DNA of 64,000 nt, taken from positions 310,001-374,000 of the forward strand of contig RCTD01000027.1 in NCBI GenBank assembly GCA_014898415.1, given 5' to 3'. This DNA comes from Stromatinia cepivora (Eukaryota; Ascomycota; Leotiomycetes; Helotiales; Sclerotiniaceae). This document shows positions 1-10,528 of this stretch, piece by piece. Numbering within the stretch: position 1 is the first letter of the stretch; each line of letters opens with the position of its first letter. The notes under the pieces are model-generated. The model worked only from the letters and a program-made list of their open reading frames with translations, made no database searches and was not told where the DNA came from. The position numbers were made by a program, and so were the translations under genes.

Positions 1-990
1 GCTAAGCCCCTCCCTCATATTGATGTCAGTGGAATGGTACCTAGTAAACCTTTTGTTGATCCTTAAAAAGGTGGCCATCAAATCATTTGATGAAGCTTCA
101 ACCCCACCAAGACTAAATCGACCCCATGAGAGGGGACTTTCATAACGTCAAGTAGGCCATAAAGAATGACACCTACATAGTCATTAAAATAATACATTAA
201 AATAATACTGTCAACTGAACTCAAGTCAACCGTCACACCCAATTTTTATCCTTTCATTCTACCAACAGCACCTAATTCTTGCATACTTTGCATATCTTGC
301 ATACACATACCTACCTACATACACATACCTACATACACATACCTACATACACATACCTACATACACATACACCTACATACACATACACCTACACCTACAC
401 ACACCTACCCACACCTACACTTACACCTACACTATACTAACAACTACCAACCAACCCACCAACCTCCTCGAAATCCTAACCAATTTTCAATTCTTATTAA
501 TCCATGTATCATTAACCTCAATATCCTCAATTGATAATTCGGTATAATCATTGCTCTAAAATCGTTCCTCCGCAACCATTAATTCACTCTAATATTGAAT
601 CGTTCAAACCAAATTTCCTTGTCTTTGTCACAACGGACACAGTTCATAAATCATAACTGCAACGATCCGCATCCTACGAAGCCTATTCTCAACTATCAAC
701 TTGCGGCTCCTTCCTTTACCCATGAAATCAAAGTTCAAGAGAATCGAGAAAGACTTCTAAATCGTTAAATCTTATAACATACCTTCTCTTCCGGGTAAAT
801 CCAACAAGACACAATCATCTTGTTTTCCCCAATTAGGCTTTGTCTATCAGGACTACTGGGGTAGCTTTACCTACCCAACTACCTTTCATTATCCTCCTGC
901 ACTCGGCCTACACACCCGGTCCTGCTTTTGCTGACTGTCGATCCATCGATCCATCACACTCGACAAGCAGCAACTTACCATTTTCATTCT
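1..990. other. Upstream/5' leader region of the PKA gene
   Basis: No gene is recognised here. It holds a CATACCTA/CACCTA-type microsatellite (about 286-440) and then AT-rich sequence that is probably promoter and 5' leader of the downstream kinase. An open frame runs through 928-990 into the kinase frame but begins at a non-ATG codon, so it is not used. Confidence 0.6.
286..440. repeat. CATACCTA / CACCTA microsatellite
   Basis: Imperfect tandem copies of ACATACCT, grading into ACACCT units, read directly from the sequence. It is a simple repeat with no coding content. Confidence 0.9.
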
Positions 991-2762
991 ATGCCGACAC
1001 TCGGATTTTTGAAGAAGAAACGGACGAAGGAGTCTCCGGGTATAACCTCTCCAACATCTAGTCAAGCCACAAGTCCGATAACCCCCACATCATCAAGAGG
1101 CTTCGATAATTCGATAGCTTCTATCTCTACCCAATCTACTTTACCCCAATCCCACGAGCACGAGGTTCTTCAAACTACAACCTCTCGCACAACAGACCAG
1201 CCTGCTGCCGTGGGCAAAAAAGCCTCAATGACACAAGGAATAACTCAACAGCAGCAATCTGCGCAAATCCATTCCGATCAACATCAACATAGACAAAACT
1301 CCCCAAGTATTAGCAATTTGATCCATCCACCACAGCATGACGGCGCGAGCCAGTCATATCCAACCCCACCAACCTCCTCGCAAACTTCGCTGCATCCTGT
1401 CGTTAGTAACACCAGCACACTTCAAATGGATGCCTCGCACCGACATTCGCAGCAATCACAACAGCAGCCACAGATCAGACAAACTAAGGGCAAATATTCA
1501 TTGACGGACTTCGAAATCCAGCGCACATTAGGTACTGGAAGTTTTGGAAGAGTTCATTTGGTTCGATCGAAACACAATCAACGATACTATGCCGTAAAGG
1601 TGTTGAAGAAGGCTCAGGTGCACAAGATGAAGCAGGTCGAACATACCAATGATGAGAGGAGAATGTTACAAGAAGTCAAACACCCATTCCTCATCACTCT
1701 ATGGGGTACATTCCAAGATTCGAAGAATTTATACATGGTTATGGATTTTGTAGAGGGAGGTGAGCTATTCTCTTTACTGAGAAAATCACAAGTATGTTCA
1801 ATGACACCAATTTCTTGATATATACTAATTGGTTTCTTTCAGAGATTCCCCAACCCAGTAGCCAAATTTTATGCCGCTGAAGTTACATTGGCCCTTGAAT
1901 ACCTCCATTCAAAACAGATTATCTATCGAGATCTGAAACCGGAGAATTTACTTCTTGACAGGCATGGACATCTCAAGATTACTGATTTTGGATTTGCCAA
2001 GAAGGTCCCGGATATCACATGGACATTGTGCGGGACCCCAGATTACTTAGCACCAGAAGTAGTATCAAGTAAAGGTTATAATAAGTCTGTAGACTGGTAA
2101 GTTTTGGCCCCCTTCATTCCCCTTGCTATCAATTTCCCTCCAGAGCGGAGCAAAAATGCCTTCACGACAGTGGCCCAGCGGAGCGTCGTCAATTAAACCT
2201 TCGTTTCTTCATATTTTCTCTTATGGGGGCAAGCCCCCAAGCCCCCATCCTCGCTGCGCTCGATTGAAATCTTCTAATCCCAGAAGGTTGTTTACTAACA
2301 TTTCAAATCAGGTGGTCGCTTGGGATATTGATTTTCGAAATGCTTTGCGGTTTCACACCATTTTGGGATGGTGGTTCTCCTATGAAGATTTATGAGAATA
2401 TCCTCAAAGGGAGGGTCAAATATCCTCCTTACATTCACCCAGATGCACAAGATTTATTACAACGATTGATTACAGCAGATCTTACCAAGCGTCTTGGTAA
2501 CTTACATGGAGGTTCTGAGGACGTCAAAAATCACCAATGGTTTGCCGAAGTAACTTGGGAAAGGTTATCCAAGAAAGATATTGATGCACCTTATGTTCCT
2601 CCTGTCAAGGCCGGAGTTGGAGATGCTAGTCAGTTTGATAAATACCCCGAGGAAACGGAGATATATGGTCAAGGTGGGCTTGATGAGTAAGTAGATTTCT
2701 TGAACCTCTTCAAATCTAGACTAATAAATATTAGATTTGGGCACCTATTTGTCGATTTCTAA
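991..2762 (+). CDS. pka1: cAMP-dependent protein kinase catalytic subunit (PKA)
   Basis: Exons 991-1791, 1843-2096, 2312-2686 and 2735-2762 give 485 residues. About 170 Gln/Ser/Thr-rich N-terminal residues precede the kinase domain. Visible motifs: glycine loop GTGSFGRV from residue 181, catalytic Lys203 in [12 protein letters not shown] with Asp297, DFG Asp315, and activation loop [13 protein letters not shown] with Thr328. A 28-nt last exon supplies the C-terminal EFGHLFVDF, the hydrophobic tail motif (F-x-x-F type) typical of AGC kinases. The ATG at 991 is chosen because the open frame upstream has no ATG. By family knowledge it phosphorylates Ser/Thr targets when cAMP releases it from the regulatory subunit, and controls growth, nutrient sensing and virulence in filamentous fungi. 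Intron 2 (215 nt) is four times longer than introns 1 and 3 and contains a dispersed GC-rich element. Confidence 0.95.
2161..2265 (+). repeat. Dispersed GC-rich inverted-repeat element, copy A (inside PKA intron 2)
   Basis: It contains CAGTGGCCCAGCGGAGCGTC and, 50 nt later, GGGGGCAAGCCCCCAAGCCC followed by CTCGCTGCGCTCG. The first block recurs near 10431 and the second, inverted, near 6973. It lies wholly within the intron spanning 2097-2311. Confidence 0.75.
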
Positions 2763-5700
2763 ACAAAAGTTCATTCTCGGAGTCTCGGAGCTAGGCCATT
2801 TTACTTTTAAGAAGGCCATATTTCTTTTGTACTTTGCAGTTTAAAGTATTCTTCTGCACATATATTACAGTACGGACAAGAAAACCTTCCGTAACATCAT
2901 CTCTTTGATTCACAAGCATTGGATTGGAATATTAGGTGGTTTGCTCTGGCTTACAGCTCTTTGATGAGGGGTGGCGGACGGTGTTGGTATGGTTGGTACG
3001 ATGGGACGTGGGATTCTAGTCCCACTCATTTTTTTGGAACCGAGAACGTGATGATGTGGTCCCCCTTTGACGTGTGGGGAATGAATGGCTCGATATCGAT
3101 ATTGTTTGTGACGAAACGATATTGATGCCCCGTTGTATGGAATGGAATGAAATGCGGGTGATGTGGCATGGATGAACGGGACTTGATATTAGTTATGTGT
3201 CCAAGATGAATGAAGGGTAATGAAGTCAATGAAAAGAAAGGAAAGGGAGAATTATAAATCCAGTTCGTAGTAGTGAATAGGATATTATATTCTTCTTGAC
3301 ATTTGTGTATGTGTTTGTTGTGAAGGGGGGGGGAGGGGGGGTGAATAAGTGTGATTAAGCGAAGTGAATTGGATGATAGAGCCGTTCAATGTTCGATCGA
3401 GGTTGAGTGGGATAATAGGGGTTGAATTGTTCGAGATCCAATGGCATAGAATATTAATGTTTGAGGTTGAGTGGGATTATGAGGCTTCGATATTCAAAAC
3501 CTATTGATACATTAGAGTTTTGGTGTTTGAGATAGAGTGGGACGATAGGGGCTGGATGATTTAAATTGGGTGGGATAATGAAGAAGAAGAAGAGGAGTTA
3601 GCTCTGGATTTTGTTGATTGATTGAATGATTGATTGATTTCTTGAATGGTTGATGTAAATGTAGATGATTTTTATTACTTGGTTGGTTTGCTGAGATAGA
3701 TTTGGGGGGGGCGAAGCTCGAGTTATACGAGAATGAGTAAAAGGAGAAGACTTGGGGATTAAAGGGGTGTGGAGTGTCAATTTAGAAGTGAGAAGTGAGG
3801 AATGCTGGTGAGTGGTGGAAACTTTGGGTACCTAGTTGGTAGAGAGGTAAAGAGGTAATGAGATATAGATGTAGATATATGGGGTAAATGGGGAGCTATA
3901 CTTTGAAAGAGGGGGCAAATATATCAGGGGGAATCCGGGAATTAGAGAAAAAGATTCTTAATTACTAATTTGTTATATTCTGAGGATGGTAGATTGCTGG
4001 GATTGGGTTGGGTCGGTGGGTTGGGTATGTGTGGTTTTGAATGAGAGGTGAATAAGTATTTGGTTTGTCTGGCTGCGGGGATGTAAATTTGGAGTGCAAT
4101 TGATGGATAATTGAGAAATGGAATAGACGGGCGTGTGCATGTATTTATGTTTGGGACTTGGATGCTGCGGTTGGAGTGGGACTTTAACGAAGCCTGGAGG
4201 CGAGGCGAGTGGAGGATTGGGTTCATTTTAGGAGTGGAATCATTCAGAGAAAATTTAATGTATGTGAAAAAGCTTGGAGATTTGAAAGTCGAAAGACGGT
4301 TACGGAACGAGAACGGGAAGGAGATGGGGATTGGAGGCAGGAGTTAATGGGTGGGATGTTAGGTCCAAGAGAGTGAGAATGTAGATACCCTCTCCTCTCA
4401 TCTTAGCATTGAAAAGTATCCATTAACTTGGTACCACAACGATTCAAGAGAGCGTATATGCGAGTAAGTATTTTTCTCCTGCTCGAAGTGTTTAGAGAGG
4501 TTGATTTTTTAGAAAACAGTAAAAGAGGGGATAAGATGATGTGGGATGAGTTGGGATGGGGTCAATGGATCTATTTGCGTTTAGATGGAGAGATTATTAG
4601 TGGGTGATGTGCTAAATAAGAGAAGTAGGTTGATATTTGAAGTAGATTGACTAGTCTAATGATGGAGAGAGATATAAGTTAGCTATTATTGTATCGGGAT
4701 TTTTGATACATACCTAGATATACATGAATTAGAGCATCTTGTCCGACAGTTGATTTCTTGTATGTGTAGATTAACCTGAGGAGGAATTTCATGGTTCGAT
4801 GCTAATGCTGGACTACTTTTCTGTTTTCTGTTCAACTTAATAGAGGTTTAGACTAAGATGAGGAAGATAAGTGAGGGATTTAAAATCTTCCAATTTTTTA
4901 TTACCAGGGGAGAACTGAGGTATATATAGCATGAAGGCCTATCAAGTCCCATGACTTTCGCTGATATCGATTTATATCCAGCCACAAGCCTTAAAAACTT
5001 TCAATTGTCCTCATCTAATTACGGCTTCCTTATCTAATATTTTCATAAACTCTTGAACTCCACAGCTAATCACTGACTTTTCTCCAACATATAGATATGA
5101 TATAACGCACAGCACCCATCTGCAACTTTAGTGACCCCTTCACTTACCTTAACCTACCACAAATCCATGGGATCATAATAATCCACAATCTACTTTTTCC
5201 TAGATACTCCTTTACCACACCCTAACTTAAGCTATTTCCGAGTAGTCAGCCAATGAAAATTCCCTCCCCTCCTCCTCTCCTACGCCCAAGGAGAAACTAC
5301 TATATCCTGTCGATTTTTCACTTATCCTCTCCTCCCCTCTCCCTCAATAAAGTCATATTTATCCTCATTCTCCTGATGAGAGGACATAACAGAAATCACA
5401 TGATTCGTTTCTGAAAAGAAGGACGTTCAATATGATCTCAATAAATTTGATATTATCACATGAAATGTCAGTCTCCTTTCCTATCCCCTGCTCTCCCCTG
5501 CTCTCCTAATCAACTTATATATCCTCCTATCTCCCGGCGGATCCTCATTTATCCCCTCCTCTCCTCTCCTCTCCCTCAGGTTAATGAACTCCTTCTTCTC
5601 CTTTATTCGAGGAGAGGAGAGGGGGGTGCTTTTAAAATGCTGTGGGACGTACTAGACACAGCAAGATACCTCGAAAACTCCCAATTTGGGTCATTGTCAG

Positions 5701-6640
5701 CGATCCAGCTTCGAAAATTCATTGCTCTATCCAGCACATGCATAGCTTAGGCAATGATATTACTAGTAATCTATTCCATGACCCGCTACACTTGTAATGA
5801 TCCCTATTCAAGAATCGATATACATATCGCTATTCAATTTTCGAATGTTGGAGAGGTACGCAAAGGATGTTTTGATCATTTGATGATGAATCTTTGAATA
5901 TTCGAATATTTCACTTGTGAATATTACATCAAGTAGACGATCCTTAGCATCTCTATTATGAAAATCACAGGTCTGGTCTGGTTACAACTGCTATAGGTCG
6001 ATACTTTCGTTTTATCTTCATGTAAGACGATGGAGAGTTGTATGTACTCCAAAGTCCCAATGAGCACAGGATACAAACTGAATGAAACAGAATAAAAGAT
6101 CGGATTTTCTTCCTATTTCCATTATTGAATGTGCAGAATCCAATGGGATATTGAAGTATCAATGCAAACTAATATCAAAGAATCAAAAGAGGAGGAAGAC
6201 TGAACACTCAAGGCTGTATGAATATTATGAATATATATATCTCCCCAAGTCTCTCTCCCTTATAATAAGAAAATCGATACCAAGTAAACTCCCTTCCGTC
6301 TTCTCACTTTCGGAAAACTTAAAAGTATAATAAACGCCATGGGAGTATTCAGTGATATGCGTAGGGAAGTGTGGATGACTTTTCACACTTTCACGTATAT
6401 ATTTTAGTATAGCATGTAATTAATCTGCATCATCAACCATTCCTTTCCACCAAAGAAACCTAAAATAATCACTTCAACAACACCTAATCATAATGCCAAA
6501 ATAGAATTAAATACCAAGCTATCCCTATTAACCATTTTCCGTTGACAATTGACTATACACTTTCCTTTGCTACTATACGTCTTATATAAATAACTCTCTA
6601 TATTCATTCATTCATATCACTCCCCAACTCATCCCCTACC

Positions 6641-6670
6641 CATCCACCTCCACCTCCACCTCCACCTCCA
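6641..6670. repeat. (CCACCT)n microsatellite
   Basis: About four to five tandem CCACCT units are seen directly, in pyrimidine-rich intergenic DNA. Confidence 0.8.
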
Positions 6671-6972
6671 TATCCATATCACACATCACAACAAATCTCC
6701 CTCAAATCTCCTATAATGCATTTCATCACACTTGCTCACTTCATAGCACTCCTCACATACTCACATCAAAAAGCCCTGATACTCTAACCTCCATTGCACC
6801 AACTAAACACCCCCACAAACACAGCAGGCATATCAACAATCCAAAGCAACACTCCATATCCCCATTCTCACCAATACAAGAAATACCATATTATCCACTA
6901 TCAGATATCTAATATCAAAATCAACCATCAAACATCAACTTCGATATGATGTAATAATCTAACTTCCGTCTC

Positions 6973-7018
6973 TGACGAGCAAAGCGAGCTATGGGGGTTT
7001 GGGGGCTTGCCCCCATAA
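6973..7018 (-). repeat. Dispersed GC-rich element, copy B (inverted fragment)
   Basis: The complement of this stretch repeats the second block of the element in PKA intron 2: a TTATGGGGGCAAGCCCCC-like palindrome followed by CTCGCTTTGCTCG. It stands alone in intergenic DNA. Confidence 0.7.
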
Positions 7019-7132
7019 TATATGTATGATATATCTGTATGATATTGCCCTTATGATGTATGATATGAGTAAATGCTAGATAGGTAATTGAGATGATATG
7101 AGGAAATACCCTAGTAGGTAATTAATTAAGAT

Positions 7133-7165
7133 GATATGATATGATATGATATGATATAATACGAT
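7133..7165. repeat. (ATGAT)n microsatellite
   Basis: Five to six tandem ATGAT units are seen directly. Confidence 0.85.
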
Positions 7166-7724
7166 ATGATGATGATTGGGTTAGGTTAGGTAGTTCGGGA
7201 GGGGTATTGGAAATTCAACCTTCTACCGATAATTGAAATGATTGAGGTTGAGATTAGATGAATTTGAAGATTTTAAAAGCAAGATGATGGAAGGTTCTTG
7301 ATCAGCAGCATATACAATGTATATAATGAGTTAGTTGGCCAATAATAGAGATCATGGTAGTATCACATGTATGCATATGATGGGTCCGGTTGGGGGGTGC
7401 TCACTCTGGTAATGAAAATTACAGAATACTCAAGTATCGGGTATCACAAATCAAGAAAGTCAATATATATATGTTCATGTCATGGTATTAATTATCAATG
7501 CAATGCAATACAATGCATGCAACTAAGTACAACGCGCCCATTTGCAACCCAATCAATCCCATTCGTTCCTAACCATCATCATTACGATCATCGGTTTAAC
7601 CTTTCCGATCCATCATCATCTCAGTAGTATTTCTTTCCACCCCGAATGATGAATCGCCACTTGTAATTGTATTTGTATGATTCAAGAGAAAGAAAATCTT
7701 CCAACCAACCAATCAATCAATCAT

Positions 7725-8298
7725 CTACAAAGCAGCAGCAAAGATAGCGGCACCACCCAAAAGAGCAGCAGCTCCCATAGCACCAGTTTGAATAGCCGCA
7801 CCACCTGTAGAAGTAGAAGTAACCGTCGAACCGGCCGAGTTGGTAGTAGTTACGACAGAGGCACCAGTAGAAGCAGCCTTACTAGCCGAAGAAGACAACG
7901 AGGAAGTTTTCGAACTCAAGCTCGAAGCAAGAGAGCTGGAAACGGAAGAGAGAGATGAAGAAGCGGAAGTGGCAGATGAACCGGTGAGAGTAGCGGCCGA
8001 AGACTCGACGCTGGAGAGAGACGATTGAGCAGAAGCTTGGGCGGAGCTGATGGAAGATTCGGCTGAGGATACGGAGGATGAGAGACTTGAGGCAGAGCTT
8101 GATGCTGATGAAGTGGCGGAACCGAGAACACTGCCTGCTTCAGATGAGGCGGCAGAGAGGATAGAGCTGACTGAGGATTGACCCTAGGATGTTGGTGTTA
8201 GTATTTCCATTGATGAAGTTGATATATACCCAAAAGTGAAGAAAACATACCATAACAGCACCGGCCAAAGCCAAAACGAGAATGTTCTTGAATTGCAT
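7725..8298 (-). CDS. Small Ser/Ala-rich GPI-anchored-type secreted protein
   Basis: Exons (complement) 8298-8251 and 8183-7725, with a 67-nt GTATG...CTAG intron, give 168 residues. The first exon encodes a signal peptide (MQFKNILVLALAGAVM) and the second starts GQSS. The body is almost only Ser, Ala and Thr, as in heavily O-glycosylated wall proteins. The C-terminus is a Gly/Ala-rich hydrophobic stretch ending in FAAAL, consistent with a GPI attachment signal. There is no catalytic motif, so a structural or surface role is inferred. A TATA-like CTATATAAG lies about 200 nt upstream. The phase-0 exon join and signal peptide make the model likely; the function is unknown. Confidence 0.8.
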
Positions 8299-8501
8299 AT
8301 TTGCGGTTGAGTTGAGTTGAGTTGATGATTTAATAACTTGAAGAAGTAAAGTAAAAGTATTGGAGTTGACGAAAAGAGATGAAGACTTTTGTTCTGGGTA
8401 TCAAATGTAGAAGTAGACGTTAAAGTTGAAAGTGTAAGTTATTCATGTATTGTAATGTTATAGAGAAGAAGAAAAACCATCAAACAAACCGGAAGTCAAT
8501 T

Positions 8502-8511
8502 CTTATATAGC
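8502..8511 (-). promoter_or_regulatory. TATA-like box upstream of the GPI-type gene
   Basis: On the minus strand this reads CTATATAAGA, about 205 nt before the start codon at 8298. The sequence matches a TATA box; transcription from it is inferred. Confidence 0.45.
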
Positions 8512-9126
8512 CATCTAGGACAACAAACAACCTTTCTTTCCATGTACTACCTATTAGGTAGGTATGATGTACTACTGTTTATTATGGCCCCACAAGGGAT
8601 CCATCTTTCCTTTCCTTGCTTTGGTTGATTGGTTTGTTCCATGGCAGACTTACATATGGGGTAGGTATGCAGTAGGTAGGCAGTAGGTAGGATTTTAATT
8701 CACGTCATGTCTGTTTGGGCCGTGGCACTGGGATCCTGGTATTAAGCTAAATCTCCTAGTTTTCTCCAAGTTTTTTTTTTTTTGGTGGCTCTGGTGCAAT
8801 TTTAGCGAATGAGCGTTGGAGGTGGGAAGTCTGTTCAATGTTCCCGTTTGTTCTAGGTTGTACTTGGTTGGTGTCTGGAGTAGTATTATTTGGGTATTTC
8901 CGTTTGTTTGTACTAATAGTGAAAGAACGCGTATTCCCCCAGAGTATTAGTAAATATAGAAGAAGTTATTTGGTTGTGCAGTATACTCCCTAGTCATAGG
9001 AAAGGTGCAGCGCAGCGAACATGAGTAGTGAAAATGATACTATAATAAGTAATTTACATCAATAATTTGAAATAATAGCTAAGAAACTCCAACCAACTTT
9101 GTTCCTGCAGTAACAAGTGAAGGATT

Positions 9127-9154
9127 CACATTCACATTCACATTCACATTCACG
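9127..9154. repeat. (CATTCA)n microsatellite
   Basis: Four to five tandem copies of ATTCAC/CATTCA are seen directly. Confidence 0.85.
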
Positions 9155-10362
9155 TGCTATGACAACATTGATGTTTCCGATAGACAAGCAAGAAGTGAGT
9201 GAATCACTGATCCAATTCTGATATGATATCATATCATACAAACGGAGAAAGACGAAATAAGATGACATGACATAATTTTGACATAATTTGCCATAGGTAG
9301 GTTATCGATCGATTTAACCTTAGCAGAATCCTAGTAAATAAACATATTAATGTAGTACTAAGAGGCCGGGACCCGAAACATTCTAGGCAGTGCAACGATG
9401 TACGAGGATAACCGGTAATGCATGTTGGTTAATTGGGTGTTTCATAAAGTTGTTTTTCATAAAGATATATACATAGTAGGTATAATTTGAGAGTAGAATA
9501 GAGAGTAAAGAATACAGCTGAAATATCCTATGCAAATTGTAGATCCTACCTATCCTCATCCTCATCATATTTTATGTAATGAAAAATCCCCCAGTGCAAA
9601 TCTTATTCTTGGCATATACTTATTCAGCTTATCCTCTCATGCCGATTCCGAGTTCTAGAGAAGCAAACCAAACCAACTCCAAACCAACTCAAAACAATTG
9701 TATTTGAATTAACCGGAGAAAGAAAATACATATTGTATTCTAGTATATTCATTTCCTCCTCTTTCAACTTTTGATCAATTTCAAATAGAATCGAGTTGCA
9801 CTCAAACATCCATCCATCAAACCATCCCCGCACTTGGCACCCCTAGCTCCCACCCCATGTACATATCCCATCCCAGCCATCTCATTCGCCAACCCTCACA
9901 TCAAACCACAAAAATCACAGAAAATCACCAGCCCCAGCCGCGCAATGGCGTCATCGAATCTTGGTACCTTTTCATTAGCACATAACCTACCTAGTAATAT
10001 AATGATCAGCCCCAGGATCCGAAAAATAGGGAAAATATCAAGTTTTATATTTTCTAGGATTTATTCGGGAGTATATATCCGAGAGCCGTGTTTTCCATCT
10101 TTTTCTGGTCAGTTAGTCAGTTAGCCTTAGTCAGCCGTAAAATAAAATATCAAAGGTTGAGAAAATGCCACCTGCTTTTTTATTTCTTGAAGATCTATGC
10201 AAGATTGTTGGATTATAATGAAATTGAACTTTTTGGTTAACTACGGAATAATTATCTAGGTAGATGAAAAATCAAAGTGGCTGGTGCGAGAAGGAGGATA
10301 GAAAACTTGCATTATGAAATTTAGTCAGGTTTCACCGCCACCGCTTTGTGTGGCTTCTCAAG

Positions 10363-10391
10363 CATTTTGAACATTTTGAACATTTTGAACA
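10363..10391. repeat. (CATTTTGAA)3 tandem repeat
   Basis: Three perfect copies of a 9-nt unit are seen directly. Confidence 0.85.
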
Positions 10392-10430
10392 TCAAGAAAT
10401 AGTGAAATTATCAACAAAATAGTCGGCCTC

Positions 10431-10468
10431 CACGGCAGTGGCCCCCGGAGGGCCAGCGGAGCGTCATA
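10431..10468 (+). repeat. Dispersed GC-rich element, copy C
   Basis: It shares the CAGTGGCCC...CCAGCGGAGCGTC block with copy A in the PKA intron, but has an extra palindromic CCCGGAGGG inside. It lies about 60 nt beyond the SIN1 stop codon, so it may be part of the 3' UTR. Confidence 0.7.
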
Positions 10469-10528
10469 TTCAAATCAAATCATCCAAATCTTGTCTTGAG
10501 TTCTTTCTCAAGGTAAATAAACCTTCAT

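Larger units (their letters stand above)
2763..7724. other. Long intergenic region without a recognised gene
   Basis: About 5 kb follows the kinase. I found no open frame with convincing codon pattern or family motif; the short frames (for example 4111-4347 and 5460-5750) are low complexity. It holds G-rich tracts (about 3326-3343), pyrimidine-rich blocks forming an imperfect inverted repeat around 5550-5630, a CCACCT hexamer run at about 6641-6670, dispersed element copy B (6973-7018) and an ATGAT pentamer run at about 7133-7165. Confidence 0.6.
8299..10528. other. Intergenic region
   Basis: No gene is recognised. It contains the upstream region of the GPI-type gene with repeated GTAGGTA motifs (about 8556-8690), a CATTCA hexamer run (about 9127-9154), a 9-nt CATTTTGAA tandem (about 10363-10391), and dispersed element copy C at 10431-10468, just downstream of the SIN1 stop. 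The short frames here are not convincing. Confidence 0.6.

Noticed and set aside
5460..5750. 96-residue frame in the long intergenic region
   Set aside because: First half is CT-rich simple sequence; no conserved motif.
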